A DNA stretch of 64,000 bases from Clusia tigrina (lineage: Eukaryota; Arthropoda; Insecta; Diptera; Clusiidae), in NCBI GenBank assembly GCA_920105625.2, contig OV050033.1, positions 55,944,780-56,008,779 on the forward strand, read 5' to 3'. Position 1 is the first letter of the stretch. Every line of letters starts with the position of its first letter. Under the pieces are notes generated by a model, which was given only the letters and a program-made list of their open reading frames with translations, did no database searches and was not told where the DNA came from. Below, piece after piece: positions 45,250-56,357 of this stretch. Position numbers and translations under genes: made by a program.

Positions 45250-45965
45250 GCACTTTTACATAGACTCATATTGTTCATCTTTCAAAAATGGTCTTCAGTG
45301 CAAGGCTGCAATGGAAAATCTGTCCATTAAACGACGGCTACACATATTCTGGGTGCCAGGACACAAAGGCTTAGAGGAAAATGAGAGAGCTGACAAGATT
45401 ACCAAAAGTGGAATTAATTTACCAGAGGGACAGATTAGCTAAAGAGAGCGGTAGTGAGGTGAAACAATGTAACCACCTGCACTACTGCAAGGCTTCTGTG
45501 CAAGCAGTTTGATAAGCAGTATACCACGTCTATACGGACATTTCCAAGGTACGATTGCAAATTGATTCTAGGTATACTGACAGACAATTGCCTCACGGCA
45601 GTACACGCGAAAAAGATGTTGCTCACAAGCAATGGTGAGTGTAGGAAATGCGGGAAGCAGACCCCAGGGAAACCTTGGAGCACTTCCTATGTCAATCAAT
45701 CGCTAGAGCACGCGCAAAATGCCTAAGGGTTCCCTGGTTTGGGACACTATAGAAGGTCCCAATCCTAGGAATGGCTCCACTTATAAAGCTAGCAAAAAAT
45801 CCCTTCCTATTCAATTATCTCTACTTCCGCGAATCTTCAACGAACACACATCTGGTATCGCTAAGGATAGCTCTAAACGTGGCCGATTCGCTTGCCAGTC
45901 TAACCTATTCCACAGGAAAATTAAGAGCACTATCTGCCAGGGATGTCAGCTCCATCTCAAAATAG
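45250..45965 (+). pseudogene. LINE ORF2 RNase H/zinc-finger fragment (degraded)
   Basis: Frame 45134-45442 contains KRRLHIFWVPGHKGLEENERADKITKSG, the last RNase H block (WVPGH and the E-x-ADK catalytic Asp), starting near 45330. After frameshifts, other frames give LTDNCLTAVHAKKM, then ECRKCGKQ (finger, about 45635), and LRVPWFGT and PILGMAPLIKLAKN (about 45725-45800). The order equals the end of RNase H-type LINE ORF2s. It is nearer the 625-833 fragment than the 31.5-kb element. At least two frameshifts and missing N-terminal domains make it dead. Confidence 0.7.
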
Positions 45966-46071
45966 AATAACATTGATATACATAAACTTATAATTACTGG
46001 GTAATTAATTTAAAATTTGTTCAAAAGGAACCCAGGGTACTCAGCTGTTCTGACGTACTATTGATGTGGTA

Positions 46072-46539
46072 CTACCTTGTGTTCAAAGAGTACCCGGAAC
46101 CACGATTGAGATATTGTCAAACATTTTCCTAGGTAGGTACATCTGTCAGTTGTTTACATGCCAATTTTGAGCGCAATCTCTCAGATAGTGTGTGCGTAAT
46201 AGCCTTTCTGCGAATCCTTTATAGCCTCAATCGTCTCAAACCGCTTTCTGCGAAGTAGTAACTTGGGTGGTGGGAACAGGAAAAAGTCACACATATCAGG
46301 TGAATACAGAGCTTGCGGAACGGTACTAATGTTGTTTTTGGCCATATAGTCGCGTACAAGATGAGATGTGTGAGCCGGTGCATTGTCCTGGTGAATAAAC
46401 CACGAGATGCTCTCCACAATTGCGGCCTCTTCCGACAAACATTCAACGCTGCATTAAACTCATATAATTCTCCTTATTTACTTATTTTGAAGTAGAGTTC
46501 GTTTTACTGACAAATTCCGGTTACTTTTTGAACATAAAG
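46072..46539 (-). mobile_element. Deleted mariner remnant with imperfect TIRs
   Basis: The left end has TA (46070-46071) then CTACCTTGTGTTCAAAGAGT. The right end, reverse-complemented, reads TA then CTTTATGTTCAAAAAGTAAC. After a 3-bp gap these agree over TGTTCAAA-AGTA-CCGGAA. About 470 bp remain of an expected 1.3 kb. Confidence 0.6.
46181..46438 (-). pseudogene. Mariner transposase fragment, catalytic part
   Basis: On the - strand the frame reads SWFIHQDNAPAHTSHLVRDY (second catalytic Asp in HQDNAPAH), then YSPDMCDFFLFP (third Asp region) and RRKRFETIEAIKDS. The HTH domain and first Asp are missing. The end (GYYAHTI) diverges from mariner C-termini. It is a third mariner lineage in this window, distinct from those at 11.8 and 25.4 kb. 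Confidence 0.8.
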
Positions 46540-46749
46540 TATACTCAGTTAAACTTTCAAATTGATTGCTGATACTTTTACCTCCAGTGATGGAGTCAGT
46601 GTTAAAGGAGTGTAAGCGAAAATATTTTTAAATATCTTTTCAACCATTTAACTTTATATTATTGAAACGTGATTGCATACTTTTAGAATCCCACCTGGAG
46701 TTTCAAGTTGTGCGCACCACCCTCTGTCGTGGTAAGATAGTGGTGTATA

Positions 46750-46827
46750 GAATGTTCTCGTTCAAGGTGTATATAAGAATCGTGGTGTATGAATGATCTA
46801 GAAACTTCTACACTATTGTAGAAGTTT
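46750..46827 (+). promoter_or_regulatory. HSE-like pentamers and hairpin in LTR U3, copy 1
   Basis: GAA-nn-TTC pairs at 46750-46757 and 46801-46808. In-phase GAA pentamers start at 46791, 46801 and 46821. An 11-bp perfect inverted repeat (AAACTTCTACA, loop CTAT) spans 46802-46827, 21 bp upstream of TATAAAA. Confidence 0.5.
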
Positions 46828-46847
46828 GTACCTCAACCATTCGAAGC

Positions 46848-46854
46848 TATAAAA
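46848..46854 (+). promoter_or_regulatory. TATA box of LTR copy 1
   Basis: TATAAAA, in the same place relative to the LTR as 58246-58252 in copy 2. Confidence 0.75.
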
Positions 46855-47289
46855 CGACCACACTATTCAACATCGAGGGCAGTTAAGCAGAGATCGTAAC
46901 AGTGTGTACATCGAGCATTATAATCGAAGCAGCAGTATTTGTAATTGTTATTTTGTAAAGTGATGAAATTCATTATTAAATAAAGTGATTAAGAAATTGT
47001 GAATTAAGTGCAAATTGTAACAAAGTAAACTTTAAGCCTAATATTAAATGTGTAACTGGCAATAATTAAATAAAGTTAGTTATTTTAATTTAACCAGCAA
47101 TTGTTTGATTACTACACGATCCAGTGGTACGAATCCGAGTACAGAGAGTTAGAGTAAATTGTCAAGAGGGCAATTTCGTAACAGAATAAATTGTCAAGAG
47201 GGCAATTTCGTAACATTATATCATATATTATTTATATACATTTTTCTATTTTTATCACTTCCATTTTCTAAAAATTACCTAGTCAAACT

Positions 47290-47560
47290 TAATCTCACGC
47301 CTGCATAAAAGGACTCAGTACTAAAAGTGGATAAATGGGGGCTTAGGAGCACGTATACCAATAATTGCGGCTACTTTGAAGCCGCAATTCCACTGCGGTT
47401 TGCGAACGCAAACAAGCATAATTTCATAGCTCGACTTGCAGGACCTGGCAAATATAAGACGACCAGAGGGCACAGGGATTACTTCTCTGGACAAACTAGA
47501 GTTTCAGTGGAACCACAAAACAGCCCATCCTCCTGGTTGAGCTCATGAGCTCCCCTGCAA
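47290..47560. other. Segment with three close palindromes
   Basis: Inverted repeats: AATTGCGGCT/AGCCGCAATT with a 7-nt loop (47363-47389), GTTTGCG-AA-CGCAAAC (about 47398-47413), and GAGCTCATGAGCTC (47539-47552). A 73-aa + frame (47327-47548) covers the segment but has no known motif. Confidence 0.5.
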
Positions 47561-49734
47561 ATGTGGTTTCGCTCTACTGCACATATTTATTAATGGCGAA
47601 CGCCACTGCTTTACACATGACTTATCAAAGTTAGCACAATTGACAGCAAAAATTAAGTACGAACAATGTAACAAAAGAAACCATATGCACACATTCAGCC
47701 TGTTACAGTCCCGCGCACAGGACAGACACTGCAAATTAGTTTTTTATGGGGGAATACAGGATAAGCGCTCCAATATAGAAATAACTATGAGACAAAAAAA
47801 GTAATTAGTAAAGCGTGAATTGAAACTGACAACCGAGTGCGCACAATAAAAAACATAACATATTAAAGCATGCATTTAGGCCGCATTAAAATCAACAACT
47901 GACACGTATTTTCATTTTCATTCAGCAAACTAGCAGACCGGCAGAAAGCCTACAAATATGCAACATTTCAGTAAATGGCACACGACATTAGGCACAAAAT
48001 GGCAAAAAAAAAAAGCGGTAAACGCGTTCGGATTTCAGTTTTTTGTGTGTTAGTTGCAGCTTTCAATAATGGGAAAGCACACACGCCCACACAGACGGTC
48101 ACACAGAGTGACACACGCGCTGGAAACACATGCATATTGCCTGCTCGCAATAATGTCAAATGCCTGCAAGTATGCATTGATAAACACAAAATGCCGCATA
48201 TGGCACCACCTCTTCGCATTAGCATTGCGGTTGGCGGTCGGTGGTCGGCGGTTGGCGTTTGCTCCAACTAATAATTTCCGCATTATGATTTTTCATTAGC
48301 GCTTTTAAACAAAATTAACGCGTGATTTTCATTTTAATTTGGAATTTCACAGCCGCCTCCTCGCATAGAAGTCAGACGGCCCAAAGACTCGCGTAGCTGC
48401 GCTGTGGTGCAGTGCCGGCGCGGCGTAGTGGGCAAGTGTCATCGTTAGCACGTATGGTAGGATCTCGCGTGGTTAAAATGCCAACGCAGCTGATGCAACA
48501 AACTTTGGAATCTTTTTGTTTTTTCTGGGGGAAAATTTCGGCCGCGTGTGCTTCGTGTTTTACACAAGCATGTATGCAGATGCGTGCGTGTAAAGCGCGT
48601 TTCTGTGGACAGGGTTCAGGTTTGGAGCAACGCTCCACCGGAGTGTGGCAAATTGCACTGCGGCTGGTGTCATTTGCTGCCACATCCTTTTTTCTATTAT
48701 GGCATGAATTCAAAAGTTTCCGTTTCAGTCCACTGAGTGGGGGCGATTTGAAAGCAGCGTAGATAATTTGGCAGTCAATTTTGCTGTTTTTCTTTTTCCT
48801 TTTTTTAATTAAACTGTTTCGAACCTGATTTGCTTCACTTTAAAGTTTTCTTTTGATTAATTAACACGAAAGCGTTCTGCAAGGACACTGTGCAAATTGA
48901 AACTAAATAAAAGTTTAAATTAATTTGCATTCTTTTATGTTGCCGCGTATCCTTGAAAAATACTACAGCGACAGCGACAGTGACAAGCGAGAGGATATTG
49001 TCGGCTAGTGAATGGGCTAAAAGAGCGTGAACGGGGTTAGTGGCAGCGTGGCATTAGTGCCAGCTGAAAAGGTGGAGTGCAATCAAATCAGTGCAAAGCA
49101 AAGCCAAGTTAAGCAAAGCATAGTAGAGCGAAGTAAGGCAAGGCAAAGCAAAGCAGATTAAGCACATTGATGAAGTGTAAATTACTCAGATTCAATTTGC
49201 ACAATACTCGCACAATGTCCACCCCCGGTGCAAGGTGAGATCCAGGGTTTCAAGTTACAAATGTTTGCTTAAATAGTCAACAATTAAACTGCATATCAAT
49301 GGAACCAACATTTGCATAGCAGGGCGAATTTAATTAATGCCAAAGTAAGTAAGTAAATAAGTTTAACAGCCCTGAGTGAATACTAAGCTTAAATGACAAT
49401 TTGTTGACCGCTGCCAATAGAATTAGTTCAATTAAATTTAAAATAGTTGTTATAAATTTTAATTATAGTTATTGATGGAAGACTACAATGGTCCTTAACT
49501 GAGTTGAAGAAGAGCCACTTAACCTAACGTAACCTAATAATGGAAAATATTAAGAGTAAATCTCCCAATTGTCGGCTTATTTATTTGCTTTGTAATTTGA
49601 CCTCATCTCCCAGTTTGATATACATACTCGTACATTATATTTATAATTATTATATATTATATAAGTAATATATATAATTCTTATTATTAAAATTATTATT
49701 GTGTTTTATAATGCAAATCTTTCAGGAATTAGGT
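47561..49734. other. Non-coding stretch, GC-richer patches
   Basis: 47960-48780 is GC-richer with many overlapping frames on both strands (for example 48372-48713 and 48412-48762) that shadow each other and lack motifs. A GCAAA/AAGCA-rich patch lies at 49095-49165. A weak tRNA-like A/B-box pair at about 48426-48475 is not convincing. Confidence 0.4.
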
Positions 49735-49912
49735 TGTATCAACTATGAATTTCAACATGAAGAGAAAAAGATTTAAAACAAGCATTAGACTATGTCCTAG
49801 GCAAAATATTGAGATAGAAGCACTACGAGAACAAGTCCTGGGCAATATACGAACCCGTGACCCCACGACTGTGAGACTAGCAAACTTACCTGTGGACCGC
49901 AAAGTTTGCCTT
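49735..49912 (-). repeat. tRNA-derived SINE (degraded)
   Basis: On the - strand: GCGGTCCACAGGTAAGTTTG (A-box region), GCTAGTCTCACAGTCGTGGG, then a B-box-like GGGTTCGTATATT. The 3' body is poorly preserved. Confidence 0.6.
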
Positions 49913-50282
49913 CCTCTCTTAAAATCTTCCAAGATATTGTGAAAAGTTAGTAATCAAGACTAAACACCAAGAAACATGAAAAGTTATAAGACATGGGAAA
50001 AGTCAAAAGTCACTAGAGAAAAGTCACTAGTAAACGGTCGTTAGTGTCCTAGTACCTTTTTCTCATATTATGAGGCATAAACGACGATTGATGCTACCTC
50101 GTTCGCTTGAGCTTAATTTTAGAGTATTTTGGAAGGCCCACGAAAGCAGTGAAAATAAATAAAGACACGATTCGTCATGGTGAGAAAGCTGGGCTCTGAT
50201 TTCTAATAAAAAAGGATGTGAGAATTATATTGAAGGTGAAACTTTTAGAGTATAGTGAAAGGAAATAATTTTCTGAAATATT

Positions 50283-50475
50283 TTTATACATTTATTTATT
50301 GCACTTCACATCATAAAGAATAATTACCTCAAGGGAATGGGGGAATGAGTATAAAGAATTAAAGCCTTCTTGACATTTCGTAAGGAAGTATTTCGAGATC
50401 GTTCTGGATTCAAATCCCCGACGCCATGACTGTGAGACTTGTATTCTTACCACTGGACCAGGGAGGCCGGTGATG
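50283..50475 (-). repeat. tRNA-derived SINE, subfamily with (AATA)n tail
   Basis: On the - strand: A box TGGTCCAGTGGT (50449-50460), GTCTCACAGTCATGGCGTCG, B box GGATTTGAATCC (50406-50417), then TCTCGAAATACTTCCTTA, ACTCATTCCCCCATTCCCT, and an AATAAATAAAT tail. It matches the copy at 24598. Confidence 0.85.
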
Positions 50476-50689
50476 ATATGCATATTTTAAATAGGGAGCA
50501 CCCTAGTCTTATACTTTAATATCATGCAGTTAGCTACCTATATGGAGATGATCAACTCTAAATAAATAATAATTATTATGAGACCGTGGACTCCGACGAA
50601 ACAATTTGAACTAAAAAGTATATAAATTATGATTTATATATAACTAATTATATAAACTCCACAACATCAGCATAGAAAATAGAGGACTT

Positions 50690-50905
50690 CTTCATTATGA
50701 AATTCCAACTTATTAATCACACATCACACACTGATTTCGGGGGCTTTGTAAGAATGCTACTAGCAATAATGACTTTTAACTCGAAGAGGATAATATGTAA
50801 ATAGAAAAACATTTCCATACCACGCCCTGAACAGTATTTGAACCAGTGATTTCATGACTGCGAGTCCAGTCCCCTTACCACACTGTACACGCACTAGATC
50901 GCATT
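50690..50905 (-). repeat. tRNA-derived SINE (degraded)
   Basis: On the - strand: GTGTGGTAAGGGGACTGGAC, CTCGCAGTCATG, B box GGTTCAAATACT (50833-50844), and body CCTCTTCGAGTTAAAAGTCA. The 3' end is diverged. Confidence 0.7.
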
Positions 50906-51214
50906 GGAGTCATTCTCACATGTATATAGATGGCCACCAGTAAAGCTCTCTTCTTCATGCCATGTAATGAAATATTCTCTCCTTGCACCCATTACTGACA
51001 TTAATGACAAATACAACTTTAATAAAGAATTGGCGAAGTTTTAGTATAAAAGAGCATAAAATTCCCAAAGGGCGTCTCTCTTTTAACAGCTCAATAGTAC
51101 CACTCTTACATGGACTTTATAAGTATATGTGTAGTCTTCACCGCCATCCAATGTAACCTCAGGTAACCTTCTATAAAAGATAGTATTACGACCCTTAAAT
51201 GGATATTCATCTGA

Positions 51215-52900
51215 CATCGTAGCAACGGATTCCGCTAATCATAGGCACTGATGCCAATGCCCATCACGAAATATGGGCCAGCTCCGGCACAAATGATCGA
51301 GGTGAGTGTCTTTCTGACTTTATCCCTTTCAAATAACTTAGTTATTGCTAACTGGGGAAATGAACCACCCTCCTTACATCCGTCAGGAAGGAAGTGCTTG
51401 ACATCACCCTCGTTAGTAATAACTACTCCAACATAATAAGCAGTTGGTTCGTATCCAAGGAATGCTCCTTTCGGACCACTGCTATATCACTTTTGACATT
51501 GACTCGACGGAGACTACATGCAATACAAAATCTATTAAGTCAGTCAATAGGAAAAACTGGCCTCTTTTTCGGCTCAAACTGGAGTCATGTTTGGCAACGA
51601 CTCCCCCCACTGTCCACAACCGTCTCGACATTGATCAGGCGGTCGACGATTTGACCACAGCTTTTAAAAGAGCCACTCATATCTCTCGCATCACTTCTAA
51701 ACTACGAAGCAAACCTAAACCTCCGTGGTGGAACTCGGAAATTGCAAGCCTGCGCAATACTTGTAGAATGCTATTTAACAAAGCTAAAGTTACAGCTGAT
51801 TGGGTCCCTTTCACAACTAAAAAAAAATAGTTTAACTACGCCATTAGGCAAGGGTAGCGAGCGGCATGGAGGGAATTTTACGAAAGCATTGAATCGGCAT
51901 CCAAGGCTAGCCGTCTTCGAAAAATTCTCCACTCCTCTAATAAAGCCCTTGACTGCATCCAAAAACCAGATGGCAGCTGGACTCACTCAAGCGCCGAAAC
52001 CCTTGATATCCTACTAGACACCCACTTCCCAGGGAGTGTAGACTCAGTGGATCAAGCACTCTATCAGGTGGATCAGGTTTCCCATGATAGCCTCCCTGCA
52101 TTCCAAATGACAAAAAGTCACATTGAGTGGTCCCTTCAAACTTTTAAGCCATACAAGTCCCCCGGGCCGGACGGCCTCATTCCTGCGATATCCAAAATGG
52201 GGATGAGATTATCCTTCCATGGCTGCTACAAATATACAATGCAAGGCTCAGATTGCAATATATTCCCTTGCGCTGGCGCACGACTCGGGTCGTCTTCATC
52301 TCGAAAGTGGGGAAGGCCTCACACACCAAACCTAAGGATTACAGACCCATAAGTCTAACATCCTTTCTTCTTAAGGTTTTCGAAAGAGCTCTTGACCTAC
52401 ACATCAGGACATCGAACAACCCTGCGCCTACTCTAAAGGAAAATCGGTTGAAACAGCGTTTCATTCTCTCATTTCTCAAGTTGACAAATCCTTGGCGTTC
52501 AAGGAAGTCACACTTGCCATAATTGTGGACATCGAGGTAGCATTCAACAATGTATGCCCCAACGTTGTCATTTCAGTCAATCTAGCTGAGAGCACACGTA
52601 AAGCAATATGCGCTATATACTGCTGTAGAAGAGCAGCTGGAGCACAATGGGAACTTCGTCCTCGATTCGTGCTCTGGCTCCACACGGCCATCGTCGAACC
52701 CAACCTGTTATACGGGTCGGTCTTTTGATGGCAAGCTCTCGAAAAACCCTGCAATATCAAACCACTCGATAATATCAGAAGATCCACTAAGAAGATCGAT
52801 TAGAATTCGCACCTTTGGTGCCCCATTTCTTACAAGGCTGACAGAGCTGTCATCCTTTAATATTAGGGAGATAGCAAGGTGAGTCGTGCCTTTCCTGGCG
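51215..52900 (+). pseudogene. LINE ORF2 pseudogene
   Basis: Pieces of ORF2 in three frames: the endonuclease end (ECSFRTTA where the intact copy has SFSDHCYITFDI), the linker (NSEIASLRNTCRMLFNKAKV), RT start (KSPGPDGL, LRITDP/YRPISLTSFLLKV), and the thumb region (CAIYCCRRAAGAQWELRPR). Catalytic YADD and the whole RNase H are deleted. Frameshifts occur at about 51330, 51475 and 52190, with stops near 51828-51860. Non-functional. Confidence 0.9.
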
Positions 52901-53055
52901 CTGTCCTTGCGCTGACTATCACCATCCCAAGTAACGGAACTTTTTAGTCAGTGCTTGAACGGCGCCACACCGTGGTATCATAATGGGCCATTATGTGTGC
53001 TCAAGTGTGCTTTTGGCAAACTATGCGGCCACTCCTACCTACCTACCTACGTACC
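51215..53055 (+). mobile_element. Second copy of the 30.4-kb LINE, truncated and internally deleted
   Basis: Aligns to 31940-35340 with high identity by eye, beginning in the endonuclease (GATGCCAATGCCCATCACGA) and ending in the same 3' UTR and (CCTA)n tail. Two large deletions: after about 52575 it jumps from sequence like 33315 to like 33803 (loses RT motifs including YADD), and near 52795 from like 34012 to like 35048 (loses RNase H). Smaller indels and stops are present. No convincing target duplication. Confidence 0.92.
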
Positions 53056-53608
53056 TTAGCAAAGTAGATCGAGTTAAATGGAGAGTACTTTGGTCAAATT
53101 AAATAATTCAATCCAAAATAATATATTTTTCCATTGTTTTGTAAGGACTTATTGATCTGATATCGTAGTTGTGATTTCCGATAATTGATTTATATACAGG
53201 AAAGAACATGGGACCGACTACAAACATCTGTATATATCATTATCAATAGGTAGGAAACTCAAAGACTTGTAAATTGTCTCTTATTGGTGTGCTGATTTAA
53301 TTCACAAGTTTCATTCACCTCAGAGTCTGAGAGTATTGAAAGAGTTCCAATTATTCTCTTTCAATTGCTGTTAATTTTTTTCTCTTCTTTTATTAAGCCG
53401 AAGATTTAATTTTGGTCTAAGGGCATACAAATAGTGTTAAAATACCTTCTCAGACAGTGTGTTCTGTTTTATGTGTTATAAGTGTCGCTGAATGGAATGG
53501 AATAACTTTAACAAATCATGTGATAAGCGATCAAGGAATCGATGTTCTTTATACTAAAGAGAACTCTTCTAATCACCCAAATCATCATCCAAATACTTAG
53601 TAAAGTAG

Positions 53609-53780
53609 CCGCCCTCTGTGGTCTAGTGGTAAGCATGCTAGACTCCCACTCAGAGGGTCGCAGGTTCAAATCCTGTCCCGGGCTTAGACCCAAAAATGCT
53701 TTTTTCTAAAAAAAAAACGTTTTCTCTTCGAGTCGAAGGCTTCAGTCGATAGTACTCATTCCCCACTTAATAATAATAAT
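53609..53780 (+). repeat. tRNA-derived SINE, best-preserved copy
   Basis: A box TGGTCTAGTGGT (53619-53630) and B box GGTTCAAATCC (53663-53673) are spaced as in a tRNA. The acceptor ends do not pair, so it is not a tRNA gene. The body follows (TCTCTTCGAGTCGAAGGCTT, TAGTACTCATTCCCC), then a (TAA)n tail. The RNA polymerase III promoter would be internal. Confidence 0.9.
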
Positions 53781-56064
53781 TCTTAAAAAACTAAAATTTG
53801 TTTACTGTTTCCATTACTGAGCCTTATTTTCATACCAACCTTGGTGGAATACACCAGTGTCAAGCTGCCATCATTCTTAATCTTTTCTACAATAATGTAA
53901 AATATCGCTTACTTTGTCCTAAGCCAGTGGTCTGAGAAGAGTTTCTGAAACCGGAATCCTACTTAAATAGCGTTTCCCACCGAAAGAGAATACAAACAAA
54001 ACAAGTAAAAATCAATTGCAGCAGCTCACTTTATGACTTTACAAATTGCCATTGCTAATTTCAGTTAGAACAGTTTACAAGCTCACAAAAGTTTCAACCA
54101 TCACTAATACCGAATTGAAAAGTACTTTTCCCTTTAAATTGCACTTCTGCTACACAACTTATCAAGAACTTCCACAACTTGTGCTCGTATGTAAAATACC
54201 AAATAAAAACTACGACAGAAACAACAAAAAGTTGTCCCCAACCAAATGAAACAAACAAACAAACAAAAAAAAAATGCAAAACAAAACAAAACTTAAAAGA
54301 TGGCAAAGAGAAAAAATACAAAACTACTTCGAATATATTTGTAGACAACACTTAAGAAGAAAATTTGCAAGGAGTAAAAACCAAGAAACCAAAGCGAGAC
54401 ATACAAAAAATGTATGAAACCGTAAAGTAAATGCATATTGACAGGATGCAAAACCAAACAAAACAAAAACCGAGACCAAAACCAAAACAACAACGAAAGG
54501 ACATGCAGACGACATGGGAAACAGCTGAAAAGTATGCATATGCTGGCAATATCAAAATGTGTGTGTATGAGTGTGCGTTTTTGCGAGCGCGTCTGTTCGT
54601 GAGTGTGTGCTTGAGAGTGTGTGTGTTGAGTGCAAGGACACCGTAGGACAATAACTGGAAAATGTAAATATTAATATTGTTATAATGGACACCAGGCGGA
54701 GAGTTATAAGCACATCTAGCCAGGATGTGCGATACACAGTTTCACAACCGTCATATGGGAATGTGTGTGTTTGTGGGGGAGTGTTTGCGAAGGAGAAAAG
54801 TCAACGATACCAAAGACTGTCAATAAAGTTACATACGAGTACGAACACAAAGCAAAAGTCGTTGCCAGAGCCGCATTAGAACTGGCAACTTTTGCCAACA
54901 GGATAAATACGGATTAAGTCGGAGCTGATGTGCAATGATGCAAAATATGTGCGTAATTGAATTTTATAACCCAAAAATTGTTATTTAAAGAGATTTCCGT
55001 ACACACACGCACACTGCAATGAATTATGCCGCCCACAGCTGCCTGGACGCCTGCACATGATGAGCGAGCTAGGGACCGAGAGAGGCAGAGAGCGGCACAG
55101 CTCGCATACCGCACAACAATTTCAGGCATTATCCATCCTGGTGTTGAATGAGTAAACAAGTATTAAATACTTGCCAGCAACAGCAACAACTCCAAATAAA
55201 ACAACAACTCCACCAACAACACCAACAACGGAATATATTTTGAGGATTAAGTGCATATTTTGACTGAAGCTGTCAGTGTCGTGTATCTGCAGGCAAATCC
55301 ATTCACCCCTGCTCCCCCTCTACCCCTTATGAACGGCGACACCAAACGACAATCTTGCCACTGCCGGTGACAGCCACTGTCAAATGCGAGTTAGCTGCAA
55401 CCAGGCTCAGCTTGCAGCTCCGTATGCAGACATATTTTTGGACCAATCTATGAAAATTTGCAACTGACTCCCTCCCTCGGTGTGTGGGGAGAAAGCTTTT
55501 AATTAAAAGCTTATCACTTGGTCTAAAATAGCACAAAATGCAGTTTTAATTAAAATGCAACACTGGGGAGCGTAGGCCTGCTAGACCCCCACCTCCCCAG
55601 CTTGTGTGATTAGTGTATTTGGTTTGGTATTTAAGCTGCAATATTTGTTTATTGAATATACAAAGTGTTGACGGAGGCGGAGCGAGGCGAAGAGGCAGAG
55701 AGCGAATGTGATTGAAACAGTTCACTTGCTTTATTAGAAAATATTGTTTGAGGAAAGGAAATTCTTTGAACTGGACTTTCGGAGTGTAACGTGTGACGTA
55801 TGCATTCGCACAATCTAATATGGATAATGTCAGGTCGAAGAGCAACTGCAAGTTTACAGTTATAATTAGGAGTAGTGAACACACTTTTAGGCAATTATTT
55901 ATGCAATATTTACATGTTGACTTAAATCCTTTGCAAGGATGTCATTGTGAAGAGTGCTGAGGTGCTTGGTGTACACACAGGTATTAATTAAATGCGGAAA
56001 ATATTTGTCAAAAGGATATTCATATCGATGCTGCTATGTAGGAGTATTCTTCAGTGGAGGTCCA
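53781..56064. other. Non-coding stretch
   Basis: No recognisable gene. AAAC/CAAA-rich sequence at 54245-54300, GTGTGT patches at 54555-54630 and 54760-54790, and CAACA-rich sequence at 55180-55235. The overlapping frames here are low-complexity shadows. Confidence 0.4.
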
Positions 56065-56075
56065 CAGATGGTTGG

Positions 56076-56185
56076 CGGTAGGTAGGTGAAGTAGGTAGGT
56101 AGGCAAGTGCGATATTTAAGTAGAGGTAGACAGGTACCTATAAGTAAGTAGAATGGACAGGTGGATGCGGTAAGTAGATAGGGTA
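56076..56185. repeat. GTAGG/GGTA-rich microsatellite
   Basis: Irregular GGTAGGTAGGT and AAGTAGGTA units. It could include an old LINE (AGGT)n tail, but no LINE coding sequence adjoins it. Confidence 0.7.
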
Positions 56186-56357
56186 CAACAGGTAGGAATA
56201 GCTTCTGCCTCCATGTGCCTTTCCAGCTTTCTATTGTTTGTTATGAGTTCATATCTTAAATTTTCAACGTATTTTTTTACCGCAGAGTTTTAGAATATTT
56301 CAAAATGCTTATTGGTAATTCCGATTCATAAATCTAGTTCCATTGAAGATATATTGA

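Larger units (their letters stand above)
46663..47215 (+). mobile_element. Solo LTR, copy 1 (Ty3/gypsy-like by target duplication)
   Basis: 553 bp beginning TGAAACG and ending GTAACA (TG...CA). Flanked by a 4-bp duplication TTAT (46659-46662 and 47216-47219). It has a TATA box, AATAAA signals (about 46980 and 47068), and a 33-bp tandem repeat at its 3' end (GTCAAGAGGGCAATTTCGTA twice). No internal gag-pol follows, so it is a solo LTR left by recombination. The same LTR occurs at 58019-58615. AT-rich 4-bp target sites are typical of the 17.6/297-type gypsy group; the clade is an inference. Confidence 0.88.

Noticed and set aside
48420..48480. tRNA-like or SINE-like A/B boxes (GTAGTGGGCAAG, GGTTAAAATGCC)
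   Set aside because: Both boxes are poor, and none of the SINE body or tail follows.
53609..53690. tRNA gene (good A and B boxes)
   Set aside because: The would-be acceptor ends do not pair, and the same head recurs with a common body and tail at many places, so it is a SINE.
55281..55450. Possible exon after TATCTGCAG
   Set aside because: Weak acceptor, no donor, proline/threonine-rich translation with an equally open reverse frame.
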